Shown here: piece by piece, positions 55,843 through 64,000 of the stretch
How the letters are laid out: each line of letters begins with the position of its first letter
Position numbering within the stretch: the stretch's first letter is position 1
Assembly: GCF_904426505.1 (NCBI RefSeq)
Contig: NZ_CAJGBN010000056.1
Span: 186,001-250,000, forward strand
Length of the DNA stretch: 64,000 bases
Direction: 5' to 3'
DNA from: Rubrivivax sp. A210
Lineage (GTDB): Bacteria > Pseudomonadota > Gammaproteobacteria > Burkholderiales > Burkholderiaceae_C
The notes under the pieces: generated by a model
The model's database searches: none
What the model was told of the DNA's origin: nothing
The model's input: only the letters and a program-made list of their open reading frames with translations
Translations under genes and position numbers: made by a program

Positions 55843-56708
55843 CAGATGGACATCCTGGCCTTGGCCTGCTGGTAGGCCTCGTACAGGCGACCATAGACAG
55901 GCCCCGGCTTGCCGCGCAGCGCACCATGGCCAACGGGCTCGCCATCGATCTTGGTCACCGGCAGCACTTCCTTGGTGGCCGAGCTGAGCATCACCTCGTC
56001 GGCCGTGCGCACATCGGCCTCTGAGACGGGGCGCAGGTTGTAGGCAATGCCGCAGTCCTCGCACAGCTCGCGCAGCAGCTCGACGCGTATGCCCTCGAGC
56101 ACATGCTCGCTCTTGGGCGGGCCCAGCAGCGCGCCCTCGTGGACGACCCAGACATTGCTGGACGAGGCCTCGGTGAGCATGCCGTCGCGGAAGAGGATGG
56201 TCTCCACGCAGCCGTGGTCGGCCGAGATCTGGCGCGCCAGCACATTGCCCAGCAGGCTGGTGCTCTTGATGTCGCCGCGCTCCCAGCGGAAGTCGCGTGC
56301 CGTCACGCAGGCCACGCCCTGGTGGCGCTGCTCGGCCGAGGGCGGCTTCATGGTCGTGGCGAGCATGAAGACCGTCGGCACCAGCCCCTGGGGCATGACG
56401 TGGTCGCGCGGCGCCACGCCGCGGCTGATCTGGATGTAGAGCAGCTGGTCCTCGGACGCCTGGGCGTGTACCAGGGTGCGGCAGCGCTCCAGCCACTGCT
56501 CGCGCGTGGCCGGGTTGGCGATGCGCAGCTTGGCCAGGCTGCGGCCCATGCGGGCGATGTGCTCGTCAAAGCGGAACAGGCGCCGGCCGTAGACCGGCAC
56601 CACCTCGTAGATGCCGTCACCGAAGATGAAGCCGCGGTCGAGCACCGGGATGCGCGCCTCGGACAGGGGCAGGAACTCGCCGTTCAGGTAGCACAGGGCG
56701 TCATTCAT
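55842..56708 (-). CDS. dat: D-amino acid aminotransferase (PLP class IV)
   Basis: 288 residues from the ATG at 56708. It is a class IV PLP aminotransferase with the FIFGDGIYEVVPVYGRRLFR motif and the catalytic lysine in GDIKSTSLLGNVLA. The PLP-phosphate loop is FRDGMLTEASSSNVWVV. Dat makes D-alanine and D-glutamate-related amino acids, precursors for peptidoglycan. BCAT (IlvE) is the main alternative, but the adjacent dacC and ybeD and the overall motif favour Dat. It is 63 bases downstream of dacC and overlaps ybeD by 1 base. Confidence 0.9.
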   Translation of the reverse strand: MNDALCYLNGEFLPLSEARIPVLDRGFIFGDGIYEVVPVYGRRLFRFDEHIARMGRSLAKLRIANPATREQWLERCRTLVHAQASEDQLLYIQISRGVAPRDHVMPQGLVPTVFMLATTMKPPSAEQRHQGVACVTARDFRWERGDIKSTSLLGNVLARQISADHGCVETILFRDGMLTEASSSNVWVVHEGALLGPPKSEHVLEGIRVELLRELCEDCGIAYNLRPVSEADVRTADEVMLSSATKEVLPVTKIDGEPVGHGALRGKPGPVYGRLYEAYQQAKARMSI

Positions 56709-56771
56709 CGGAGGCTTTCTCGGGTGACGGCAAATTGTGGCACTGCCGTCACGCCTGGCGCCTTCACTTCT

Positions 56772-57917
56772 CTACTTGATCCAGAGCCGGATCGAGTCCC
56801 AGGCGCGACCGAAGAGGCCGGCCAGCGGCACCGGCTCCAGCACCACCAGCGGCACCGTGGCCACCGGCGTGCCGGCGGCGGTGGTGATCTTGATGGCGCC
56901 CACCTGCTGGGCAGCAATCAGCGGCGCCAGCAGCGGGTCGGTGCGCTCGACCGTGGTCTTCAGCTTGTCGCCCTCGCCCTTGGGCACGGTGACGTAGAGC
57001 GCGCCCGGCGCGCCCAGCTTGGCCTCGGGCTGGGCGCCCTTCCACACCGGCACCGTGACCACGGGCTTGCCGGCCTCGAACAGGCGCACCGCATCCCAGG
57101 CCTGCCAGCCCCAGTTGAGCAGCTTCAGGCTTTCGGCGGCGCGCGCCTCGCGGCTGGCCGTGCCCATCACCACGCTGATCAGGCGGCGCTTGCCGGCCGG
57201 CGTCTCGCGCGCCGAACTCGCCACCAGGCAGTAGCCGGCGGCTTCGGTGTAGCCGGTCTTCATGCCGTCGACCGAGGGGTCGCGCCCGAGCAGCAGGTTG
57301 CGGTTGTCCTGCTTGATGTTGTTGAAGCTGTACTGCCGCATCGAGTAGATGGGGTAGAAATCGGGGTGCTCGGTGATGATGTGGGCCGCGACCATGGCGA
57401 CATCGCGTGCGCTCATGTGGTGGCCCGGCTCGGTGAGGCCGGCGACGTTCTTGAACTGCGTGTTCTTCAGGCCCCAGGCCTTGGCCTGGCGGTTCATGGC
57501 CTCGACGAAGGTCTCGACCGAGCCCGCCACGCCCTCGGCCAGCACAATGGCAGCGTCGTTGCCGCTCTGCACGATGAGGCCGCGCAGCAGCTCGCTCACC
57601 TTGGGCGTCATCGTGGTGTCGATGAACATCAGCGAGCCCCCGGCGCGGCGCTCGTCCCAGGCGCGACGCGACACCGTGAGCGTCTGCTCCAGCCCCAGCT
57701 TCTTGTCACGGATGGCGTTGAACACCAGGTAGGCGGTCATCAGCTTGGTCAACGAGGCCGGCTCGCCGGGCACGTCGGCCTCGCGTTCGGCCAGCACCTG
57801 GTTGCTGTTGAGGTCGAGCAGGATGTACTGGCGCGCCGCCACCTCGGGCGGCTGCGGGGTCTGGGCAGAGGCGGCCGCGCAGCAGGCGGCCAGGAAGAAG
57901 GCGATCAGCGTTTTCAT
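56772..57917 (-). CDS. dacC: D-alanyl-D-alanine carboxypeptidase (PBP5/6 type)
   Basis: 381 residues from the ATG at 57917. A signal peptide (KTLIAFFLAACCAAASAQ) leads into the low-molecular-weight penicillin-binding protein core: SxxK in ASLTKLMTAY, SGN in VQSGNDAAI and KTG in GMKTGYTEAAGYC. A beta-rich C-terminal domain and an amphipathic terminal helix (LFGRAWDSIRLWIK) anchor it to the outer face of the inner membrane. It trims the terminal D-Ala from pentapeptides. It forms a cluster with dat and ybeD. Confidence 0.94.
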   Translation of the reverse strand: MKTLIAFFLAACCAAASAQTPQPPEVAARQYILLDLNSNQVLAEREADVPGEPASLTKLMTAYLVFNAIRDKKLGLEQTLTVSRRAWDERRAGGSLMFIDTTMTPKVSELLRGLIVQSGNDAAIVLAEGVAGSVETFVEAMNRQAKAWGLKNTQFKNVAGLTEPGHHMSARDVAMVAAHIITEHPDFYPIYSMRQYSFNNIKQDNRNLLLGRDPSVDGMKTGYTEAAGYCLVASSARETPAGKRRLISVVMGTASREARAAESLKLLNWGWQAWDAVRLFEAGKPVVTVPVWKGAQPEAKLGAPGALYVTVPKGEGDKLKTTVERTDPLLAPLIAAQQVGAIKITTAAGTPVATVPLVVLEPVPLAGLFGRAWDSIRLWIK

Positions 57918-57935
57918 GGCGGGAATGGGTCAGAG

Positions 57936-57983
57936 GTGCGCCGGCGTCGGCGCACGGGAACAGGGCTCGCGCCGCAGGGCGCG
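57936..57983. repeat. Two strong hairpins between the ferredoxin gene and dacC
   Basis: GTGCGCCG (57936-57943) pairs perfectly with CGGCGCAC (57948-57955) over a 4-base loop, and CGCGCC (57968-57973) pairs with GGCGCG (57978-57983) over a GCAG loop. They fill most of the 72-base gap. No T-run follows in either direction, so they may be transcript-stability or attenuation structures rather than a terminator. Confidence 0.5.
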
Positions 57984-57989
57984 CGGCGT

Positions 57990-58316
57990 TCAGCGGCCGA
58001 TTTCAGGCGCCAGCAGCAGGCGCTCGACGACCTTGCCCTGCTTGAGATGCAACTCGACGATCTCGTCGATGTCGCTGTTGTCGACGAAGGTGTACCAGGT
58101 GGCCTCAGGGTAGACCACGGCCACCGGGCCGCCGGCGCAGCGGTCCAGGCAGCCGGCCTTGTTGACACGCACGCCGCCCGGGCCGTTGAGCCCGGCGGCC
58201 TTGACGCGCGATTTGCAATGATCGAAGGCGGCCTGGGCGCCGTGGTCGGCACAGCAGGCTTCGCCGCCACTGCGCTGATTGAGGCAGAAGAAGATGTGAT
58301 GCTGGTAATAACTCAT
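57990..58316 (-). CDS. Thioredoxin-fold [2Fe-2S] ferredoxin
   Basis: 108 residues from the ATG at 58316. It has the thioredoxin-like ferredoxin pattern: MSYYQHHIFFCLNQR with the first cysteine, a second cysteine in the GEACCADHG region, and NKAGCLDRCAGGPVAVVYPE for the last two. This family (like Azotobacter FdI-type Shethna ferredoxin) carries electrons or acts as a redox scaffold. It is 73 bases upstream of dacC, probably not functionally tied to it. No partner oxidoreductase is adjacent. Confidence 0.9.
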   Translation of the reverse strand: MSYYQHHIFFCLNQRSGGEACCADHGAQAAFDHCKSRVKAAGLNGPGGVRVNKAGCLDRCAGGPVAVVYPEATWYTFVDNSDIDEIVELHLKQGKVVERLLLAPEIGR

Positions 58317-58341
58317 TGACGGATTGTAGGCAGTGATGATT

Positions 58342-59469
58342 TCAGCGCCCGGCGCGGGGTCGGGCCGCCAACTGGGCCAGCAACCAGACCATCGCCGCAT
58401 AGGGCCAGAGCCAGCCCACCCACTGGGCCAGGCCGTGGAAGCGCACGAAGCGGCCCTGCTCCCAGGCCTGCAGGCTTTGCGCGAAATAAGGGTTGTCGGG
58501 CGCCTGGGCCACCCCGGCGACGAGGCCGGTGAAGACCACCAGGCCGAGGCCGGCAGCCAGCCGCCGGGGCAGCGGCGTGGCGATCAGGGCCAGCAGCAGG
58601 CCGGCCGTCAGGCCTGGCACGGTGGCCGGCGAGATCCAGGCCAGCGCATGGCTGGGGCCAAAGTTCAGCAGCGTCGAAACCGACATGCCGGCCACGCCCA
58701 CGACCGCAGAACCCGCCGCCATGGCCAGCCGCCGCCAACCCGGCGCGGTGGCCGCATAGGCCACCAGGCAGGGCGCGAGCAGGCCCAGCGCCACGATCAG
58801 CGCTTCGGAAAGCGGGCGCAGCGGTGTGCCGGCCGGCGGCGGCGCCGCCAGCAGGGCGTGGGCCGCGCCGGCCCAGGGCACGTCGGCCAGCAGTTCGGAG
58901 AGCCCTTCGCGCAGGCGCTCGCCCACCTGGCCCAGGCCCAGCGGCACCGGGGTTGGGAAGAGCAGGCCCACCGGCCACAGCGCCAACAGGGTCAGGGCCA
59001 TCGCCGCCTCGCCCTCGAACCAGCGCTGGCGCAGCCGTGACCAGCGGTCGACATAGCCCAGCGCGTCGGCCGCCAGCGCCAGCATCGCGCCCGCCACCGC
59101 CCCGGCCGCGTTGAGCGCCAGGTCTTCGCGCGACGGCACGCGCTGCGGCACGAAGTGCTGCATCAGCTCGCAGAAATAGGACAGCAGCGCCGCGCTGGCA
59201 AAAGCCGCCAGAACCGCGCCCAGCCGTCCGGCGCCGCCGCGCCGCGCCGCCACTGCCAGCAGCAGGCCCAGCGGCATATAGCCCAGCAGGTTGGACCAGG
59301 TGTCGAAGGCCGGGTGGTAGACCGAGCGCGGCAGCACGGCCAGCGCCAGGAGATCCTGGCCCGGCGGCCAGCGCCAGCCGTCGAAGGGATAGAGGCTGGC
59401 ATACAGCACCAGCGCCACATAGGCCAGCGCCAGCGGCACCGAGGCGCTGCGGGGGCGGGCGCCGGGCAT
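58342..59469 (-). CDS. VanZ-family membrane protein
   Basis: 375 residues from the ATG at 59469. About eight or nine membrane helices; the VanZ-like half spans about 10-140 with YASLYPFDGWRW, the polar SNLLGYMPLGLLLAV and ELMQHFVPQRVPSREDLALNAAG. The C-terminal half is a further membrane region of unknown type. VanZ-domain proteins occur in teicoplanin resistance and cell-envelope contexts, with no enzymatic activity assigned. Here it lies between hemJ (12-base gap) and the ferredoxin gene on the same strand. Confidence 0.82.
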   Translation of the reverse strand: MPGARPRSASVPLALAYVALVLYASLYPFDGWRWPPGQDLLALAVLPRSVYHPAFDTWSNLLGYMPLGLLLAVAARRGGAGRLGAVLAAFASAALLSYFCELMQHFVPQRVPSREDLALNAAGAVAGAMLALAADALGYVDRWSRLRQRWFEGEAAMALTLLALWPVGLLFPTPVPLGLGQVGERLREGLSELLADVPWAGAAHALLAAPPPAGTPLRPLSEALIVALGLLAPCLVAYAATAPGWRRLAMAAGSAVVGVAGMSVSTLLNFGPSHALAWISPATVPGLTAGLLLALIATPLPRRLAAGLGLVVFTGLVAGVAQAPDNPYFAQSLQAWEQGRFVRFHGLAQWVGWLWPYAAMVWLLAQLAARPRAGR

Positions 59470-59481
59470 GGCAGGCCTGGC

Positions 59482-59916
59482 CTAGAAGGGCTTGACGACG
59501 ACCAGCACCACCACCGCGGCGAACAGCAGCACCGAGACTTCGTTGAAGACGCGGTACCAGCGGTGGCTGCGCCGGTTGGCCAGTTGCTCGAAGCCGCGCA
59601 TCAGCGAGCGGCACATGTGGTGGTAGCCGACCACGCCCACCACCAGGGCCAGCTTGGCGTGCATCCAGCCGCTGCCGCGGCCTACGCCCAAGCCCAGCCA
59701 GAGCCAGAAGCCCAAGGCCAGCGCCGGCAGCATCAGCAGGCTGGAGAAGCGGTAGAGCTTGCGCGCCATCAACAGCAGGCGCTCGCGTTCGGCGTGGCTG
59801 TCGGCCGGCACCATGGCCAGGTTTACGTACAGGCGCGGCAGGTAGAACAGGCCCGCGAACCAGCTCGCCACGAAGACGATGTGCAGGGCCTTGACCCAGA
59901 GATAGGTATTCCCCAT
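59482..59916 (-). CDS. hemJ: Protoporphyrinogen IX oxidase HemJ
   Basis: 144 residues from the ATG at 59916. Four membrane helices with the HemJ/UPF0093 motifs: WVKALHIVFVASWFAGLFYLPRLYVN at the start (conserved His in the first helix), GWMHAKLALVVGVVGYHH in the middle, and a VVVLVVVKPF ending. HemJ converts protoporphyrinogen IX to protoporphyrin IX, replacing HemG or HemY. Its divergent neighbour is hemB, so heme genes are paired here. No Shine-Dalgarno is evident, and a terminator-like hairpin lies only 20 bases upstream of its start. Confidence 0.9.
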   Translation of the reverse strand: MGNTYLWVKALHIVFVASWFAGLFYLPRLYVNLAMVPADSHAERERLLLMARKLYRFSSLLMLPALALGFWLWLGLGVGRGSGWMHAKLALVVGVVGYHHMCRSLMRGFEQLANRRSHRWYRVFNEVSVLLFAAVVVLVVVKPF

Positions 59917-59936
59917 CGGGCCATTATGGCGGCCAC

Positions 59937-59965
59937 AAAAAAGCGCCCCGGCACAGGCCGGGGCG
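59937..59965 (-). terminator. Rho-independent terminator upstream of hemJ
   Basis: On the minus strand a perfect 9-bp stem (59944-59952 with 59957-59965, loop ACAG) is followed by six T's (59942 to 59937). This is the only canonical intrinsic terminator I found in the window. Because hemJ begins 20 bases further on, it either ends a small RNA or attenuates hemJ. Confidence 0.8.
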
Positions 59966-60047
59966 GGTAAGCCTTATCGCTGTCATCACGCTAAGGCACC
60001 TGCTCAGGGAGGAAAAGCAGGGGATGAAAGCCTCGCAGCTATCATCC
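59943..60047 (-). ncRNA. Candidate structured small RNA or hemJ leader with three hairpins and a terminator
   Basis: Three adjoining inverted repeats precede the terminator on the minus strand: GGATGA/TCATCC (60022-60027, 60042-60047), CCTGCT/AGCAGG (59999-60004, 60016-60021) and GCCTTA/TAAGGC (59971-59976, 59992-59997). In the minus-strand RNA the middle loop reads UUUCCUCCCUG, an anti-Shine-Dalgarno-like sequence. Strand is inferred from the T-run alone. I considered 6S RNA, TPP and cobalamin riboswitches and found no convincing match. The 5' end is not defined and no clear promoter is visible. Confidence 0.5.
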
Positions 60048-60092
60048 GGGAACGACTTTATCAGGTTGATTTCGAGTGCGCTACGCAGGTAA

Positions 60093-61142
<1,050 letters not shown>

Positions 61143-61162
61143 GCCGCGGCTGAAACACGCCG

Positions 61163-62260
61163 ATGCGCGTCTTCCACGTCCTTCCTGATCGCTTCACCGA
61201 GTTGCCCGGCCTGCCGGCCGAGTTGCCGGCCGGCGGCTTTCTGTGGGTAGGCAGCGCGCGGCGCGAATTCGAGGTCGGCGTGGCCGAGGTGCAGGCGGCT
61301 CTGCAGCGCCTGGCCGGTGGCCAGCTGGTCGACCTGCACGCGTCCGACCTGCTGAACAACCAGCTGCCCAGCCACTACGACTACACCTCCTGGTACGACA
61401 TCATGGTGTTCCGGCGCCTGGCGCCCGGCGCCGGCACCGAAGGCCTCTTCGTCGACGACAACACCGGCACCGCGGCCACGGCCCGCCAGGCGCTGGCGGC
61501 CATCGACACACGGCCGGTGGGCTTTGCCGCCTTCGATCAGCTGCTGCTCACCGTCCACCCCGCCGAATGCGCGGTGCTCGACCACTTCGCCGCCCGCCTG
61601 GCCGGCCTGGTGGCCGGCAGCGACGGCCGCGGCGCCACCCGCCTGCCCAGCAGCCCGGCCGACCTGATGCTGCGCATGGTCAACCACATGGTCGACAGCT
61701 ACCTCGACCTGCGGCGCCTGCTCACACGCCAGCTCGGCTATCTGCAGGCCCAGCTGCTCGACCCCAAGAGCCGCTTCGACGACTGGTCGCTGCTGCTCGA
61801 ATCGCGCAACGCCCTGCACCTGCTGGAAGACACCTGCGAAGACCAGCGCAGCGCAGTGCAGGAATGGATAGACGCGCTCGCCGAATGGCCCGACGCCACC
61901 GACCCGCAGGCGCGGCGCGAGCGCGAGCTGCTGCGCGTGCGATCACGCGATGTGCAGGAGCATGTCGAGCGCGTGCTGGGCCATGTGCGGCGGCTCGAGC
62001 AGAGCGCCGAAACCGCGGTGCAGATGCATTTCAGCGCCTTGGGCCACCGCACCAACGACATCATGCGCACGCTCACCGTGCTGACCGCCATCTTCCTGCC
62101 GCTGAACCTGATCACCGGCTATTTCGGCATGAATTTCGAATCGCTGCCGCTGATCCACAACCCCTATGGCTTCTGGATCGCCAGCGGCGGCATGGTCTTC
62201 GTCGGCGTCACCCTGGTCGCCATCTTCCGCAGCAAGCGCTACCTCGGCCGCTCGCGTTGA
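61163..62260 (+). CDS. corA: CorA-family divalent metal (magnesium) transporter
   Basis: 365 residues from the ATG at 61163. A large cytosolic domain of alpha/beta plus long helices (about 1-300) is followed by two C-terminal membrane helices with the signature GMN in ITGYFGMNFESLPL between them. CorA pentamers import Mg2+ (also Co2+, Ni2+); ZntB-type zinc efflux is an alternative. The cytosolic region LLNNQLPSHYDYTSWYD is typical of the betaproteobacterial branch. It begins 20 bases after hemB and ends 31 bases before the decarboxylase gene, so the three may be cotranscribed. Confidence 0.92.
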   Translation: MRVFHVLPDRFTELPGLPAELPAGGFLWVGSARREFEVGVAEVQAALQRLAGGQLVDLHASDLLNNQLPSHYDYTSWYDIMVFRRLAPGAGTEGLFVDDNTGTAATARQALAAIDTRPVGFAAFDQLLLTVHPAECAVLDHFAARLAGLVAGSDGRGATRLPSSPADLMLRMVNHMVDSYLDLRRLLTRQLGYLQAQLLDPKSRFDDWSLLLESRNALHLLEDTCEDQRSAVQEWIDALAEWPDATDPQARRERELLRVRSRDVQEHVERVLGHVRRLEQSAETAVQMHFSALGHRTNDIMRTLTVLTAIFLPLNLITGYFGMNFESLPLIHNPYGFWIASGGMVFVGVTLVAIFRSKRYLGRSR

Positions 62261-62291
62261 GCCGGGCCGGGGCGGTGCGGCCCACACCGCC

Positions 62292-63725
62292 ATGACACCC
62301 GAAGAATTCCGCCAGCACGGCCATGCCGTGATCGACTGGATCGCCGACTACCGTGCCCGCCTCGAAACCCTGCCGGTCAGGTCGCGCAGCCAGCCGGGCG
62401 AGATCCGCGCCGCGCTGCCGGCCGCGCCGCCCGATGCGGCCGAGCCCTTCGAGGCCATCCTGGCCGATCTCGACCGCCTCGTCGTGCCGGGGCTCTCGCA
62501 GTGGCAGCACCCGCGCTTCTTCGGCTACTTTCCGTCCAACAGCCTGCTGGCCAGCGTGCTGGGCGACTTCGTCAGCAGCGGCCTGGGCGTCATCGGCCTG
62601 GCCTGGCAGAGCAGCCCGGCGCTGACCGAGGTGGAAGAGGTCGTCACCGACTGGCTGCGCCAGATGGTGGGCCTGTCGGCCGCCTGGAGCGGCGTGATCC
62701 AGGATACGGCCTCGACCAGCACCCTGGTGGCCCTGCTCTCGGCGCGCGAGCGCAGCACGGCCTACGGCCTGGCGCGCGGTGGCCTGCAGGCCGAGACCGC
62801 ACCGCTGGTGGTCTACGTCTCGGCGCACAGCCACAGCTCGGTGGAGAAGGCGGCGCTGCTGGCCGGCTTCGGCCGCGACAACGTGCGCGTCGTCGCCCAC
62901 GACGAGCGCCACGCGATGCGCCCCGAAGCCCTGGCCACGGCCATCGCCGCCGACGTGGCGGCCGGCCGCAAGCCCTGCGCCGTGGTGGCCACCTGCGGCA
63001 GCACCGCCACCACGGCCATCGACCCGGTGGCGGCCATCGCCGCCCTGGCGCAGCAACACGGCCTGTGGCTGCATGTCGACGCGGCAATGGCCGGCTCGGC
63101 CATGATCCTGCCCGAATGCCGCTGGATGTGGGACGGCATCGAAGGCGCCGACTCGTTGGTGCTCAACCCGCACAAATGGCTGGGCGCCACCTTCGACTGC
63201 TCGGTCTACTTCGTGCGCGATGCCGAGCATCTGGTGCGCGTGATGTCCACCCACCCGAGCTACCTGCAGACCGCGGCCGACGGCCAGGTCAGGAACTACC
63301 GCGACTGGGGCCTGCCGCTGGGGCGGCGCTTTCGCGCGCTCAAGCTCTGGTTCCTGATCCGCGAGCAGGGCGTGGCAGGCCTGCAGGCGCGCCTGCGCCG
63401 CGACATGGGCCATGCGCGCTGGCTCGAAGGCCAAGTCGCCCAGACCCCCGGCTGGCGCCTGCTGGCGCCGCTGACGCTGCAGACCCTGTGCGTGCGCCAC
63501 GAGCCGCCGGGGCAGGAAGGCGAGGCGCTGGACCGCCACACCCAGGCCTGGGCCGAGCGCATCAACGCCTCGGGCCTGGCCTACCTGACGCCGGCCCAAC
63601 TGGATGGGCGCTGGATGGTGCGCGTCTCCATCGGCGCCGAAGCCACCGAGCTGCGGCATGTGCAGCAGCTGTGGGCCGCGATGCGGGCGCAGGTGGACGC
63701 AATCACTGACCCGCCCAGCACCTGA
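62292..63725 (+). CDS. PLP-dependent aromatic-L-amino-acid decarboxylase family protein
   Basis: 477 residues from the ATG at 62292. It is a group II decarboxylase with MTPEEFRQHGHAVIDWIADY at the start, HPRFFGYFPSN, SAHSHSSVEKAALLAGF, HVDAAMAGSAMI and the PLP lysine in LNPHKWLGATFDCS. Family members decarboxylate DOPA, tryptophan, tyrosine or phenylalanine to amines, though some are aldehyde synthases. The exact substrate is not readable. The gene converges on the partial PEP-CTERM gene with 22 bases between stops. Confidence 0.9.
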   Translation: MTPEEFRQHGHAVIDWIADYRARLETLPVRSRSQPGEIRAALPAAPPDAAEPFEAILADLDRLVVPGLSQWQHPRFFGYFPSNSLLASVLGDFVSSGLGVIGLAWQSSPALTEVEEVVTDWLRQMVGLSAAWSGVIQDTASTSTLVALLSARERSTAYGLARGGLQAETAPLVVYVSAHSHSSVEKAALLAGFGRDNVRVVAHDERHAMRPEALATAIAADVAAGRKPCAVVATCGSTATTAIDPVAAIAALAQQHGLWLHVDAAMAGSAMILPECRWMWDGIEGADSLVLNPHKWLGATFDCSVYFVRDAEHLVRVMSTHPSYLQTAADGQVRNYRDWGLPLGRRFRALKLWFLIREQGVAGLQARLRRDMGHARWLEGQVAQTPGWRLLAPLTLQTLCVRHEPPGQEGEALDRHTQAWAERINASGLAYLTPAQLDGRWMVRVSIGAEATELRHVQQLWAAMRAQVDAITDPPST

Positions 63726-63747
63726 TCGGCCGGGCCTTGGCCCTGCC

Positions 63748-64000
63748 TCAGCGCGTGCGGCGGGCGCGACGCAGCACGGCCAGGCCCAGGCCGACCAGGG
63801 CCAGCGAGCCGGGTTCGGGCACGACTTCGAAGTCCAGATCCTGGATGCGGACCTCGGTCGCGTCGGTGTCGGCATGGACCACGAAGACGGTGCCGACCAG
63901 GTTGAGGCCGGGGTGGTCGGAAACACCGCCGTAATTGAGGGCATCCTGGCCGTCGACCTCGAAGCGCAGGAAATCGCCGATGGACGCATCCCAGCGGCCG
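63748..64000 (-). CDS. PEP-CTERM protein, C-terminal part (5' end outside window)
   Basis: The minus strand is open from the window end to a TGA at 63748-63750, giving 83 visible residues without a start. The visible part is a beta-rich segment (GDFLRFEVDGQDALNYGG, then GTVFVVHADTDATEVRIQDL) followed by the PEP-CTERM signal VVPEPGSLALVGLGLAVL and a basic end RRARRTR. It resembles a secreted exosortase substrate, as does the protein encoded at 11953. Function is unknown. The gene was found by reading the frame directly, since no start codon lies inside the window. Confidence 0.85.
   Translation of the reverse strand, partial: GRWDASIGDFLRFEVDGQDALNYGGVSDHPGLNLVGTVFVVHADTDATEVRIQDLDFEVVPEPGSLALVGLGLAVLRRARRTR

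Overview
The window looks like a chromosomal segment of a high-GC betaproteobacterium of the order Burkholderiales, probably in the Leptothrix/Rubrivivax/Roseateles neighbourhood. The evidence is inference from content. Base composition is very GC-rich with strong GC bias at third codon positions. Two proteins carry PEP-CTERM sorting tails. There are Burkholderiales-style pairings (edd-eda, dacC-dat-ybeD, hemJ next to hemB, tonB-exbB-exbD-exbD) and a G/C-palindrome repeat of a type common in Comamonadaceae and relatives. I saw no tRNA, rRNA, CRISPR array, transposase or prophage. Coding density is very high and no gene-free gap exceeds 300 bases.

Layout. 1-4.4 kb: tail of a GNAT acetyltransferase, a membrane histidine kinase that has lost its phospho-accepting histidine, and a divergent Cache/CZB chemoreceptor. 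4.5-6.8 kb: topoisomerase IV subunit A (parC). 6.9-11.7 kb: a three-gene 2-oxoacid oxidoreductase operon (korC-korA-korB), likely a 2-oxoglutarate:NADP+ oxidoreductase. 11.9-17.6 kb: a PEP-CTERM protein, dsbB-ridA, comEC and a receiver-kinase hybrid. 17.7-27.3 kb: a five-gene transglutaminase / circularly permuted ATP-grasp / alpha-E operon behind a well-spaced sigma-54-type promoter. This is the most interesting system in the window. It is probably a peptide- or amide-bond-forming and cleaving pathway with unknown substrate. 27.3-32.4 kb, opposite strand: a second transglutaminase-type system (moxR, DUF58, tgpA-like) with the lytic transglycosylase mltB.

32.4-38.3 kb: histone-deacetylase-like hydrolase, MscS channel, tandem-domain polyphosphate:AMP phosphotransferase, pdxH, a MobA-like nucleotidyltransferase and an overlapping ChaC. 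38.3-40.9 kb: Entner-Doudoroff genes edd-eda behind a near-consensus promoter that carries a HexR-like palindrome between -35 and -10. 40.9-44.3 kb: small metabolic enzymes (PaiB-like, glyoxalase I-like, thioesterase, SDR, metallo-beta-lactamase fold). 44.3-48.1 kb: a TonB-ExbB-ExbD-ExbD-TPR energy-transduction operon. 48.3-51.3 kb: miaA, an MFS exporter and an orphan ParA. 51.4-55.6 kb: an uncharacterised large lipoprotein, an RluF-type pseudouridine synthase with a long Arg/Pro tail, and a Sel1 protein. 55.6-58.3 kb: ybeD, dat, dacC and a thioredoxin-fold [2Fe-2S] ferredoxin. 58.3-61.1 kb: VanZ-like protein, hemJ, a candidate structured RNA with a terminator, and hemB. 61.2-64 kb: CorA, a PLP decarboxylase and the C-terminal end of a second PEP-CTERM protein.

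How the parts may work together (inference): 17.7-32.4 kb holds two adjacent but oppositely oriented transglutaminase systems plus a cell-wall hydrolase, which hints at envelope or peptide modification. The hemJ/hemB junction is a heme-biosynthesis node with a possible RNA regulator. Most remaining genes are housekeeping.
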